A DNA stretch of 64,000 bases, from NCBI RefSeq assembly GCF_042242105.1, contig NC_092035.1:7288477-7352476 (forward strand), given 5' to 3'. Positions 47,346-60,100 of this stretch are shown here, piece after piece (positions within the stretch are counted from its first letter, which is position 1; each line of letters starts with the position of its first letter). The stretch comes from Pempheris klunzingeri. Lineage: Eukaryota > Chordata > Actinopteri > Acropomatiformes > Pempheridae. Below the pieces are notes generated by a model. That model searched no databases. It was given only the letters and a program-made list of their open reading frames with translations, and was not told the DNA's origin. Made by a program: the position numbers and the translations under genes.

Positions 47346-50300
47346 GCTGAGTTAATCATCGCTGACAGTATATTTCACAACAACAGGAGCGAATGACAAG
47401 AAGTTGTCACTTTTGTGTTTATCTGCTGGTGCAGAGCTTTGGAACCAGCAGGAAACTGGCAACTGGCCTGTGTTCCCATGTGTGAGTCAAACAAAGACAA
47501 ACAAAGTTACACACACCTGAGCACTGTGGGTGTAAAATATTAGCCTCGTCACTAATCATACCTGTGTCACAACTGCATATGCAACAGGGTTTTTAATATG
47601 GTGATTTCAAGGTTTATTGCTAATTTGCTACTTTTTACTTCCTGTAAATAGTGACTTTTAAAATGGGGAAACAAAATTAAAACTGTACAGTAAAATCAAA
47701 GCCCCTGACCCATCCTTATGGCATCACAGGGTGTTGTGTCACCTGCTGCCAGAACCAGAGCCATGTTAGTAGCAATAATAAAGATGATTGTTGAGAAGTT
47801 CTTTATAAGAATACAGTTAAGTTTTATAAAAATACACCAAAGGACAAATTGGTACAAACTGGACATTGACAGAGTGCTGTTTTGACATCATACTAAGCCA
47901 TAATGCTGCTGCTTTAATCTTGTCTTGTGGTGTGCCTAGGTATTTAAATAATTTTTTTATTTCATTTCTTTTTGTATGGCATGTGACGGGAGCTTAGAGG
48001 CTGATTTTCGAAGCGGTCTTCCCTCAGTGTGTTGACGATGTGTGCAGAGAGCCAAAGAAACAGAAACAAACAGGAAGGGAGAGGACACGCGGGGCAGGAC
48101 GCATATTTCATCAAATTAAATTGGAAATTCCATTTCCATTTCAAGGTCTTCTCTCTCATTAGGAGCCAAGAATTCATTATCAAATGTCTTTGTCCAGCTT
48201 CGTCCTTGTAAACTGCTCACACTACTACTAAATAAGTGAAGGCAGACACAGGACGTTAGCACCAGGGCAGCGCCCGTGTGTCATATAATCAATAAAATCA
48301 TGACGTGCAGAGCACTGAAATATTCCTCCACACTGCAAGAGCTGAAGCATCGTTTTGGATATTGTTATCATTAATTATGGCTGTCCACATGATCACAAAA
48401 CATTAATGAATGCTTTTGAGTGAAAAGAGGGATGTGTGAGTGTCTCCAACAGATGTGTGTGATCAGATTAAAGTGCAGAGTCATAATCAAAAGAATGCTT
48501 CTCTAACAAACATATAGACATAAAACATTTCCCGCTCTGCCCCATGCCGGTCCCAGCACAGCGGGTCACCATCTCATTCAAATTCCTTTAAATGCATGTT
48601 TCACACAGTTCATTTCAAGGGAAACACGTTGCCTTTGATGTTTAACACATCAAAAATCCAATTTTTTTCTTCCTGAGCGAGTCCTCTCCACCAAGGCCAA
48701 CTTCTGTGAGTGTTCGGGTAGGGGCCACTTCTGAACGCTGTGAGCTCACACCATGCATGAGATGTTGTGCAATATTTGAAAACACCCAGTGCGATCTGCA
48801 GCCTCTCTGGTGCACAATCATTTAAGGATGCAGAAAATGAAATGCACATTTTCTAAGTAGGTGACCTGGAAAGTTACCGCAAACAATGTGAAACACCCAC
48901 AAATATTGTACGACTGGTTTTGTTTGTTCATATCTGGTGACCACATACTGACGGCAGTGAACTGCTCATTTTCTTTAGGAAGGACGTTAAAGATGATTCC
49001 TGTGTTTCAGTTGTGATGACTGCTAAAGGTCTATGTTGTCATGCACGTTGTTCACTTAAATATATGTATTTCTAAGTGATGTATTTTAATTCAGCCTTCC
49101 CTTGTGAGATTTATTGGGGAAAAGATCAAATGGTTCCATCACCACAGTCCCTCATCAAGACGGTCTGTGTGCATGGATCATAAAAGTGTGTTTTCATATT
49201 CTGGATTTCAGAATCCAGACTGTAACAGTCACACAATCACAACCAACTAGTGACTAGTTGGTCATATGACCAATATGTCAGTCAGTAGAAACACAGAATA
49301 CACTGGATCATTATTATCATACATAGTGAACATGACTAATACGATCCGTTCATCATTCATCATTCATTAATGTCACTTCTTCCATGGTTTACCAAGACAT
49401 TTAAAGCTGATACACAACATCAGTAAAAATTATTATTCTATTAGCATATTCATTCAACACACTGGCATAACTGTGTAGAAGAACTATTAGGCTGAATGAC
49501 AGACAGACAGGACCAAAGGCATGATAATGATGCAATAAAAGACAATGCTTTTTGTAGTAAAGGCAAAATCATTATTTAATGAGTTTAAAGGTTCATTTTG
49601 GAGAATTATGCAGCATAATAGTATGTATCAAAAATCATCAGGTCTGATTGTTTCTGTATGTGTGTAAGTGTATTATAATCTATATGTCTTTTTGGCATAC
49701 TAACACGGTTATGGAAATTCTAACACTAATCAATTGAATTTTACTATATTATTTGCACGATTGTATAAATGTATATATGATGAAAATAATGTCAGCGTTA
49801 CTTATATGTACATTTTTGTTTTCTTTCCCCCCCTATAGTTCAGTCATTGGGGAAAAACTTAAAATGGTCATAAATCCTTGGTTTTCTGCTCCAGGCTGAG
49901 CTATTCCTTACTCAAATGGACTCCCTGCACCGTGTCTGTATGCAGCCTCCTCCAGCAGAACCTCCATCCTCTGTCATGTTGGAGGCAAGTGTTTCAGATG
50001 AGGCTCCATTATGGAGACACACTACATCTGAGCTTCATTAGCATGCGCAGACATTAGAGAGACTAAAATAGCTGCTCGTGGTTCTCTGATATGTGGACCT
50101 GAGTACAACAGCAACTATAGACTCTATTCTTTCTGTCTATAGGAAAAATGCACAAAGCAGAAGACTATGACGGTGTTTTCCTGTATCTGTGTTCACTCTC
50201 ACTCTCACACCAATTCATGTACATCACACATACTCAAAATCAACATTGGTGAATATTCGCCACCTGTTCACTTCCATTCTATGCCAGTGCCCAGGCACAT

Positions 50301-50515
50301 TCACATCTTCGCCTTCATGTAGAGTTCCACTCTAGTGAACTTTCCCCAGCTAATTCATAGTCTCAACCAAAAGCAATGAAGTGTGTGTCTGACCCCACTT
50401 GGCTGTCATTGATTTCCATTTGTGTCCCATCCTGCACTGCCCACATTCAGCGACAAGGTTTTAATTTCGCCTCAGCAGGCACCTGCCTGCATTCATGCAA
50501 ATGTGACTGACTGTG

Positions 50516-50617
50516 CCCTAACCCTAACTCCACCTGACCTTATCACCCTAACTCCATCTGACCTTATCACCCTAACTCCATCTGACCTTATCACCCTAAC
50601 TTCAACTGACCTTTTCC
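50516..50617 (+). repeat. 24-bp minisatellite with CCCTAA core
   Basis: Four tandem units of 24 bases start at 50522, 50546, 50570 and 50594 (CCCTAACTCCATCTGACCTT plus ATCA). A CCCTAA at 50516 precedes them, making two adjacent telomere-type hexamers. The middle two units are identical and the last is diverged. Confidence 0.92.
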
Positions 50618-51653
50618 CTAAAGTGGTTTTAACAGCACCGCATGGTAACTTGCTGCCTCCAGTCTCTTCAGTGAGAGACGGCAGAGGATGAGCGGTTGTG
50701 ATCTCTGCGGGAGGGGGATGAGGGGTTTGCAGAGAGGTGTCGTCTACGTGAACATGCAGATTTTCCTGTGCCACCCCCATGAACCACCTCTCCTCGGTGG
50801 AGCTGGTAACATAACATAAATGCTGACAGCGCTGGTGTCCCCATACCCACAGCTGTGCATAAACAGCTGGTTATAAACTAGCTAGCTTGTATATTCAAGA
50901 TGTCTGTGATCCACCATTCAAACCAAGAGAGAGAGAAGGTTGTATCAACACTATGATGTAATCACAGCTTTGGGCCATAGCACCAGCTGTTTTTTAGAGA
51001 ACACTCTTTCAGGTAGGTGGCTGTCAGGGCGGCTGCTGTGTGGTGGTGGGAAAAGGCCTTACCTTCACCTTAACCACTACAATCAAATGCCGAACCCCAA
51101 CCCTTACACCGTGTCCTAACAGCATGGACGTTTCTTGACAGGAAATGACCCAATATAGCCAACAGCAGTAGGTTGTTATTATGGATATCAGCTCTCAGTG
51201 TTCTCCCTCCAGCCAGCTGCTGAGCTTGTTTTAAGGAGGTATTGTACAGTTCACTCCTCATTTCAGCTTCACTATTCAACTGTTCTTCGTCCAGTTATGG
51301 CGCTTCAGCTCGTGACAGAAATAGAAACCAATCATCCAAGAAAAGCTCAGCTCCACGTCACCACGTCATGTTGCGTCTGAGTCGCTCGTGGCAAGTTAGG
51401 ACAGTCAAAGAGAAAATATCAAAGTGACTCTGTCACTGACACGCTCGCGTGTGTTACCCTTGACCGCGCCCTAAACCTAATTATAGCTTTAACCTTAAAA
51501 TAAAGTCTTAACATTAAAACTTTTTAAAGACTTTGTTACAAATCTCACTATGTAGCACGTACAAGAACACACACACCTTAAAAAGGACATCACTGAGTGG
51601 ATATGAGGAATGCGACATGATGCAATCATTGCTGAGCCTTGAGAGTTTCTCAG

Positions 51654-51655
<2 letters not shown>

Positions 51656-51685
<30 letters not shown>
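51656..51685 (+). repeat. (GT)15 microsatellite
   Basis: An uninterrupted GT run of 30 bases. Confidence 0.95.
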
Positions 51686-51688
<3 letters not shown>

Positions 51689-53990
51689 AGGGCACCATAC
51701 ACTGTATACCCAAAGGCTTCTTCAAACCTTTTGTTTGTGCACCAATTCAAGAATAATGGAAGTAGAATTAAAGTGCAGATCTTTGTTTTCTCATGGCTTT
51801 GCCTCTCCCCCAAGAATATAGCCTCAGTTACACCAGCATTAGAAATTCTCTCAAAGGACAAAGGTCACTGCCAGGCAGTAGGAAAAATGCTGATTAGGGA
51901 GCAGAGAGAGAAAACAGATCAAATAATAAGAAATTAAAAGTGGCACATATTGACACACATTGAATTTATCTTTCGTTAAAAAACATCTTTGTACAGGGTC
52001 TCTACAGGTTTACAAAAGGCTGACCACACATACACTACAGATGTGTTATGCTTACAGTAGACACTTGTCCAGACACAAATATACCACAATTAATAAATAC
52101 AGACAAACATTTTATACAGCATTTACAGAGTACAGGGGGGCTACATGTCATTTACTAAACAACAAATTGCATTAGTCAATTGGTTGCCAGAGATCGTTTT
52201 TCAGGTTTTAAAATATACTGAAGGTACCACTCAGTGACACTGACAACACTAGAAACATTTGGCTGTTTGCATGCAATCCCATTGAAAGGACGTTGTAATT
52301 GTACAGCAGGAAATTAGGCCTGGGTGTCAAAGCTAAATACTTACCGATCATCAAAGAACCAATTAGAACTTGTTGTTCAGCTGATGTGTGAATAATCACA
52401 TGGGGCAATGGTTGCTGCTGGGCTCGTTTCCACGGGCTGACACTTTCCAGCATATTGCTCTTCTGGCCAGTCCATTACCATAGCTGGATAACTATTTGTA
52501 AATTAAGTGTAATCAAGTTCTGTGCTTATTTATGTTCTAATCCAACAATGAACACATTTGAAATGTGTTAGAAAGACAAAAGCTTTTTACGTAAAATCAA
52601 GTCTTCATTCTTACAAATGAAAACTACAAGTAAGAAACTTTGAGTAATGTATTGACACTAATTTAAAATATGTTCGAAGCATACCCAGCCCGACAGGTAA
52701 TACACTGGCACAGCTACTGTATCTACATGCTAATATGATGTACTCCCACACATCACAAACAGGTGCTGAGGGTTCTCTCTCTGCTGGGAGTCAAAGGGAC
52801 AAGAAACTTTGTTAACCTCTTGATTTATTATAGCTAAATTTCATATTAACTGTGCGACCTCTGTATTACTAATTCAAATGAATAAGACCATGGATGATGA
52901 TTGGCAGCCTGTCGTGTTTTTATCATGAATCTGTCTTCCACTTTAATACTTGTATACATACTAATTCTGGCGTTAGGTCTGGGGTTTTGGCCTGTAAAGC
53001 GGTCCACATGTGTTGTGCCAAATCTGACCTGCTATTGGCATGCTACAGTATGTGTAGCAGCTTTAACAATAAGTCCACTGTAAGATATTGTAGGGAAAGG
53101 CTGAAGTGGTTGCTAGTTGCTGTGGAGAAGTCATCATGAAGCTGGTGAGGCTGCACTTGTCATTAGTGATTGCTGCTCTGTGGAATCTTGTTCATCCTCA
53201 GCTGGAGAGGCTGGGTTCATGCGGGCTGATTGGCTGCCTTGGCTCAGTGCCTCTCAATGGTTGGCTGTTTATGGTGATGCTTCCTCAGCCTGGGTCCTGA
53301 ATGAGGGGAGAAGAGATTTGTTGGTACAATCCTGAATGAGTTCTATGTTTATCCTCTCTCCTTATGAAAGGAGGTGAGAGATTTTGACATCAAGACAGCC
53401 AAGGCAGAAGGCTTATTTTAAGGTCATCGTGCCATGTAGAATATCATATAATTAAGTTACAGTTTGTGTTTGACTATAAACCAGCAGGAGGCACAAGGGC
53501 AATTAAATCTTTGTCTCTGCAACACCCCACAGGAGTTTTCAATTATTCTGGCTGATGAGACCTGAGTTCGGCAGAGCTATTCAAACTCTATATAGTGATA
53601 ATTCTTATGGTGGTGCGTCATTATATTGATATCAATATATTTTCATTTAATATAAATGTGTAGCACACAGCTACACAATAAAAGAGCAATCAGGATACAG
53701 AGCATTTCTAATATCCCGTGATCAAACAAAAGCAATAAAAATCATAAAAACTATACCATGATTCTAATCTCAGTTATCATCTCCACAGTATGAGAGGACT
53801 GAACAAAACAAGAGTATGAGCATGATCATATCATTGTGTTACTGTGATATATATTCAAATATGCATATATAATGTATATATAATAATATAGAACACCTGA
53901 GTTATACAAAGGCCAAAGTTTCACTCAACCACCCCTGGTGTGTAAAATCATTCCTCTGTTTTTGCAAAAAATCTAGTTTTTTCTTTTTTA

Positions 53991-54155
53991 TTATATTGTA
54001 TTTCTGTCCGTACTGTGCTTGAGGGTGCTTTGGTGTCCAGGAGTCTGGAAGGTTCGGGTGGTTGCAGCACCTTCACCCTCTGCTGTGATGGCCTGGACCT
54101 CCAGCCTGTAGAGACTGGCAGGGTGCAGGCCCGACACCACGAGGACAGTACCATC
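53991..54155 (-). CDS. anos1: anos1 terminal exon: FN3 domain 4, end and C-terminus
   Basis: Encodes [20 protein letters not shown] and [20 protein letters not shown], ending STDRNTI then TAA. Human has [24 protein letters not shown]. Acceptor CTCTGTCAG. An AATAAA overlaps the stop codon on the gene strand (53992-53987); it is too early to be the likely cleavage signal. Confidence 0.92.
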   Translation of the reverse strand, partial: DGTVLVVSGLHPASLYRLEVQAITAEGEGAATTRTFQTPGHQSTLKHSTDRNTI

Positions 54156-57100
54156 CTGACAGAGAAGAGAAAGGACAAACACTGTGAGAGGAGCGGAGGA
54201 GGAAGCAGACTACAAAGTTTAAAATGCTCAAAGGTAGCGAAATAGCAGGAAAGCTGCATACTAAGATTTGGAAAGTGTTTGCCGGCCCAGTAGGCCCTGA
54301 GATTTGTCTGCAGGAATAATACAAATGTGACTCTGCATTAAAACTCACAGAAACATTGCACTGAGAACAACCTCACCCACAGAAAGGATTAAAGGATATC
54401 TTACTCTACTGCTAGTCCTGAATAAATGGTAAAGGGTAAATTATATAGCACCTTTCTAGTCATTTTGATTACTCATTTACATTACGTCCTCATACAGGAC
54501 TCACATATACATATACACACATTGAAGCTCAGGAGCAAGTTGGAGTTCAGTGTCTTGGGACGATCCACGCTGCCTCTGAGCCACATAATATTTTATTTAA
54601 TGACCTTTCATAATTGTGCCAGTGGCATTTTGCATTTTCAATTTACACCCATATTTGTACTATAATACCTGAAAACCTCCCAGTAAATTGTTAGGAGATT
54701 ACATACTCACAAAATAAATTGTTTTTGTCAACCCCCCTAAAACTCCCAGAAATAAATACAGACAACATGGTTTCAGTGTCCTCAGTAGAAGAATTCATGC
54801 TAATCTACAGCATGAAGTTGTACCACTGGTGGGTAAACCGTGTTTTACTTGACACAAAGGCAGACCTATAAAACTCCAGCTTTATACTCCAGTTTATAAC
54901 AGCACTGACCGGGGGCAGGATCTGGGACTGCGAGATGAGACTGTGAGGCAGCTTGTTGCTGTTGTGGTGGTTGGTGGGGATGACCTCTGCCCAGGTCACC
55001 TGGTAACCGGTCAGCTGTTGGTGGGGCAGGGGCATGGACAGATCCCAGCTAAAGATGGCTGTCATGTTGCCACCTTGGACGTCAAAGGACGCTGTCAGGT
55101 TGGTTACCTTCACCAGGACCTTCTGAGGGGACTCTGCTGGAGGAAGCACAGCCAGGAGCTGAATGAAACTCATTGTGGGCCGAGGCAGGAGCAAACTGCC
55201 AAGCAGCCCCCAAAAGCAGCATGAACAAGACATACAGGAAAAAAAACATGCTTTCCTTTTATTTATTAAAATTGTTAATGCTAACTAATTATTCAGTGTA
55301 GATGTGCTTCATATTGACAACAGCAGGCCTTTAGACGTGTTAAAGTGTTGAAAAGTGTTCAGGTTTGCACACATCTGTGAATAAATTCATTCAAAAATGA
55401 AAATGACCCCACCATGTATTTTCAAGAGCTGAGGTGTCCAGTTGTCTTACCTGTTTCTCCAGGACAGGTGATGGGTTTCAGACTCTTGGCCTGGATGGTG
55501 GCACAGGAGGGAGTGAAGAAGCTGGTGCTTTCTGCTGGGGGACGACTCTTCTTGCTGACTGGCTGCAGAAGGACTTTATACTTACAGGAGAAGAGCAGGC
55601 CATGCAGGCTGACAAAGCTCTCCTAGATCAGCAAATGGAGAAAATGATCATAAGATTTGCTCTCTATATGCAATACATCCTTTGTCAGTCTGGAGCTCTA
55701 GAAACAGATGCATTGTTTATTCTTTAACACCCTCGGTCAAATCCCAAAATCCAGATTACTGTAAATCAACAAGGCAACAGTCACCCATCAACAATTCATA
55801 CACTCTTGTGGCCAATCACTGAAAAAGCTTACAAATATGATCTTTCCTGTCATAAAGTCTATTATGTGGCCATAGAACTGCAAGTGCATTTATGTGGCTG
55901 CTGGCACTATATGCTCATCAGCTATCTGACATGTTCGCAGGGACTTTTGTACCTGTGTGACAGTCTTCTCCATGGCTCTTGTCTGGTTGTGTCCACAATA
56001 CTCCGGTCCCCACTGGATTCTGTAGAATTCAACTGAAGGATCTATACAAACAACAAGCAGTAGCTGAGAATACTGTCCTTTAACAGCAGGTACACAGCAA
56101 TGAATGTATGTGGAGAAGGGAGGAGTCACATGGTTTCAAAATGATGCTTCTTCCCCATTTAGCCCACAGTCAGAAAACAAGGTCGATATCAATTGCATTG
56201 ACCCAGAGAGAGGTGTTGGAGGTGTAGCTCCATTAAAAGAGCAACTCTAATAAATTATTTCCACATATTGTTCCCTCTAGCTAAGACTAGAATATTTTTT
56301 CTCTGGGCTCTATCTGTGCACTCAACACAGAGACGAAATTGGTATCGATCCTCTCTTGTGCCACTGGGTAAGAAAAACATATTTCTCCCCAAATTGTTGA
56401 CTGTTGCTTTAACTAGCAACCAACTACTTGACATCACTACAGGTCAAACCAAGGGTGCTGGAAGTAGAGTGCTTACCATTAAGGCTTAAGCCTCTCTGCA
56501 GCAGCGGTGGTTAAACTCCGGCTTGTGGCCCTTTGTCTTCCCCCCTCTCTCACACATCTCATCATGTATATATATACGTGTGTGTGTTAATTGCTGACAT
56601 TGCTGTGTTTAGGGGGTCCAAATGACCCTGTGTTATATAAGTGGACATAGTTTCCAGGTCTGAAAAGTAAAGCCAATGCGGATGAGCCTTAAACCTGCAG
56701 TTTTTAAGTTTTAGACGTTTTTATATGCCAGTAGGGGGCAACATGTATTGTATTCAGTTGTCTGAACACTTTCTTCTTTCTTTTAACCTTTATTTAACTG
56801 TAGATTAAATTATCCACGGACAGTTTACAGTGCTTAGTGTTCTTTCCCAGCAACACCCAGCCCAAAGATGGGGCTGACTCAAAGACCCACTTGCATTACA
56901 AATAGAATTGAAGAATGTTACTCTTCAAGTCCACCTGATTAAGCATACAAGCTGTTACACCCACATGTGGGCCCTTTTACAAGAACAACTAATTTTACAT
57001 GGCAAAACATTGTACCACTGTTTTCTGTCATGCTGGATTTTAGGCAAATGTGTATAAAATTACAAATTAGTAATGGTGGAAAAACTAGACTGAGTCAATG

Positions 57101-60100
57101 GTGTGAAGCAGCAAATGTCAAATTTACGGTGGCGCTAGAGGAAACGTCAGGGGATCACTAAAGTCTAAAGGATTCATTCTCTGTGGACCATGAATGTCTG
57201 TACAACATTTTATTTCAACCAACCCAAACAGTTGTTGAGAAATGTCAGTCTGACCCAAATAAGAGGACCATTTCATGTCATACAGTATGTGAAAGGATTT
57301 TTAAATCAGTCTATTTACATGATGCACACATTAACTTTTGATTTTTGGGATTAGACAGACATGAGCCTTTGAGGTGCAGCATCATCACACATGATCTGGT
57401 AGGTGCTACACACTTTGTGTCACAGCGGGACAGACTGTATGCCACATCGTTTTTGATGGCAGACACTCATTAGCTCATGTACACACTATCCATAATGTAC
57501 ATACCCATGCTGCTCTGCCAGTAAACATGAACCCGGAGCTGTCCATCCTGATAGAACGGTGTTCCCACATCCACAACGTCACCTGCAGGGTTTCTTGGAG
57601 CAGCACTTGTGGCTTCAAAAGAGACAAAATAATAGTCAACTTCATGGGGGTATGATATATGCTACAGTGTGGTCAGCTAATAAAGAATATTAGTTACCCC
57701 AATCTCTCTTTGAATATTCTTATGTGCTCACTAGTATCATATTTGTGATATACTGACATGGAACACAAAGAAACCTGGTTATTCCAATGGAGAAGATTCT
57801 TATGGTGGGGACTAGTTTATCAGTATAGTAGAATTTGTCTTTGGTGACGTGGTGTCTAGATTTTACAGCAAACTGTGTAAAGTCTGATGTCTCTGTTATA
57901 GTTCCATTTGCCCCAGTATCCTGGTTTCTGAGTACCTCTGACAGCATATCCTGGTTCCTTATAACCAAGTTAAAAGAGTTCTCCAGATTCCTGAAACCAG
58001 AATATAATGATTGCATCATGGCAGTCTGATAAAGGGTTTTCAGACACTTTGCAAAGAACAGATCATTTTCTGGTTTTCATGGCAATCTTGCCTGCACTTT
58101 AACAGGCTGATGAAAGGTCATGTACACAAAACTTCTATGTATTGTTAAACCTTTCATCGTAGAGACTAAGCACCTACCGGACCTTTATAATGATGTGTTC
58201 ACCCTAACATTCATTTCTGTAATTGTTCAGAATACTTTTTATTTTTCAGTTCCATAATGTCAGCCTGTCACTTTGAAAGAAGCACCTTGACATTTTGAAT
58301 GAAAGTTAAATGGTTTTTCTGCTCAGCCATGCTGATAAGTTTGTGAGTGTGGAATAAGGTTGTGTCTGGATGGAGAGAAGCTCTGACATATTGAAGATCA
58401 AAGATGTAACATCTCAGCGGGAGAAAGCCTTTCAGACATTTAAACCCCAAAGGTACTTTTTGAATAAGCATAATGTGTAAAATAAAATTCAAAGATCATA
58501 TTAATGAATCTTCAAAACCAAGAGGAGACATTTAGTGAAGAAATGTTAACCACTTCAACATGCTGTTTCAAAGGAACTTTGAGAAAGATATATCGAGCAC
58601 ATGCCGGAAGACATTTTGACAAGGTTTGGGCTGAAATTCAAATGCCAAAGTCTTGTTTTTGATTATGAATGAAGACATACTGCGCTGTGTGCTGAAGTGG
58701 AGGATGGCTCGGGGTCCTTTGAGCTGAGTTTGGCTCCAGTAGGACACAGCCTGAACCTCCACACTGTAGCTCCTGTTAGACCGCATGCTGTCCAGCTCCA
58801 CCTGGCTCTACATACACACACACACACACACACACACAACCACGTTGGCACCACACAAGAACAGTAACATTTGTTATAGGGACTAAAAATCCTCACTGAA
58901 ATCTTTCCTTGTCTTTTTATTTTGTGTTACTTGAGGCTTTTCCACAAGTCCTGAAAATAGCAGCTAGTTGGGAATGCTAAAGGCCGTGTGCCAGTTTGAA
59001 TTCTCAACAAGTCCATCCTACCTGCCCCCCCCCCCCATTCGTTGATGTCAGAGCCCAGAGGCTGAATGTGCATCAAGGCATCAAGAAGAATTCTGCTGAC
59101 CTCTGAAGACCTTTGGCCAAATTATATAACTGACAATTAGATTTTTCAACATTTTCAGAAAATGGTGTGATTTACTGTCAGGAGAAACTGTGGGGTTGAA
59201 GCAAACAAACTATTTGTTGTATCAGTTGTCAAATTTGCTAGAATTCTTAACAATCAGCAGCTGGTTCTGGTTCTTATATGATCTTTTCCTCCTCAGTCCT
59301 GTTTGTCAAGATTATTTTGAACAGTCACCTCAAGCATCGATTGTGTGGTGACACACTTTTAAGTTGTTTAGTTTGGATTGTTTCTTACTGCACTGCTATC
59401 TGGGATTTATAGTCAACTTCTCTCCCATATGTTTTATGGACAGTCTTGGAAGACTGTGGAAAAAGGTTTTTTCCACTCCAGGTTGCTTGTTGTTTGTACT
59501 GATGATTCAAGCAGGAGAGTTTAACGCCCCCCCAAGTGCTCAAATGACTTCTGGGTTTCTACAGCCAGCACTTCAAGCTTGGTATCAGAGTATAATATGA
59601 GCAAGGTGTGTCTTAAATACACTAACCTACCCCAACCCCTACAACAGTAGTACATCTTCAACTGCAGCTGTATGCATTCTATCATCTCCATCAGCTTATT
59701 AAATATGATGCCGTGTTTTATTTGCAATATATAATTCATCTTACCAGAAGAATAAGAACTGAGAAGTCATTGACCTATACAGCTCAGCCTATTGGACATA
59801 CTGTTAGAGGACAGTTAGAATGGATGAAGGCTCGCAGTAACAAGTACTGTAACCTCAGGACATTGCTGTAGTATCAGTCAGTCCTCACCTCTCTGACTGT
59901 CTTCCTCCTCTTAGTCAGGGATGAAGCAGAGGGCTGTCCGACTGCAGTCCAGCTCCAGCTGACCTTGTAGTGGTGGACGGGGACATCCAGGTCAGTAGGG
60001 ATGCTCCACTGGAGCCTGGCCGACACCGCCCTGCCAGGGCCGAAGCTCATATTGGCCACTCTAAGCTCAGTGGGAGCTGGAGGATTGGCGGGGTCTGAGG

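Larger units (their letters stand above)
47350..53945. other. gene desert, right part
   Basis: No exon recognised. Contains the 24-base minisatellite near 50.5 kb, a GT microsatellite at 51.66 kb, and otherwise A/T-rich unique-looking DNA. The anos1 3' UTR must lie at its right end, but no clear cleavage signal was chosen. Confidence 0.45.
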
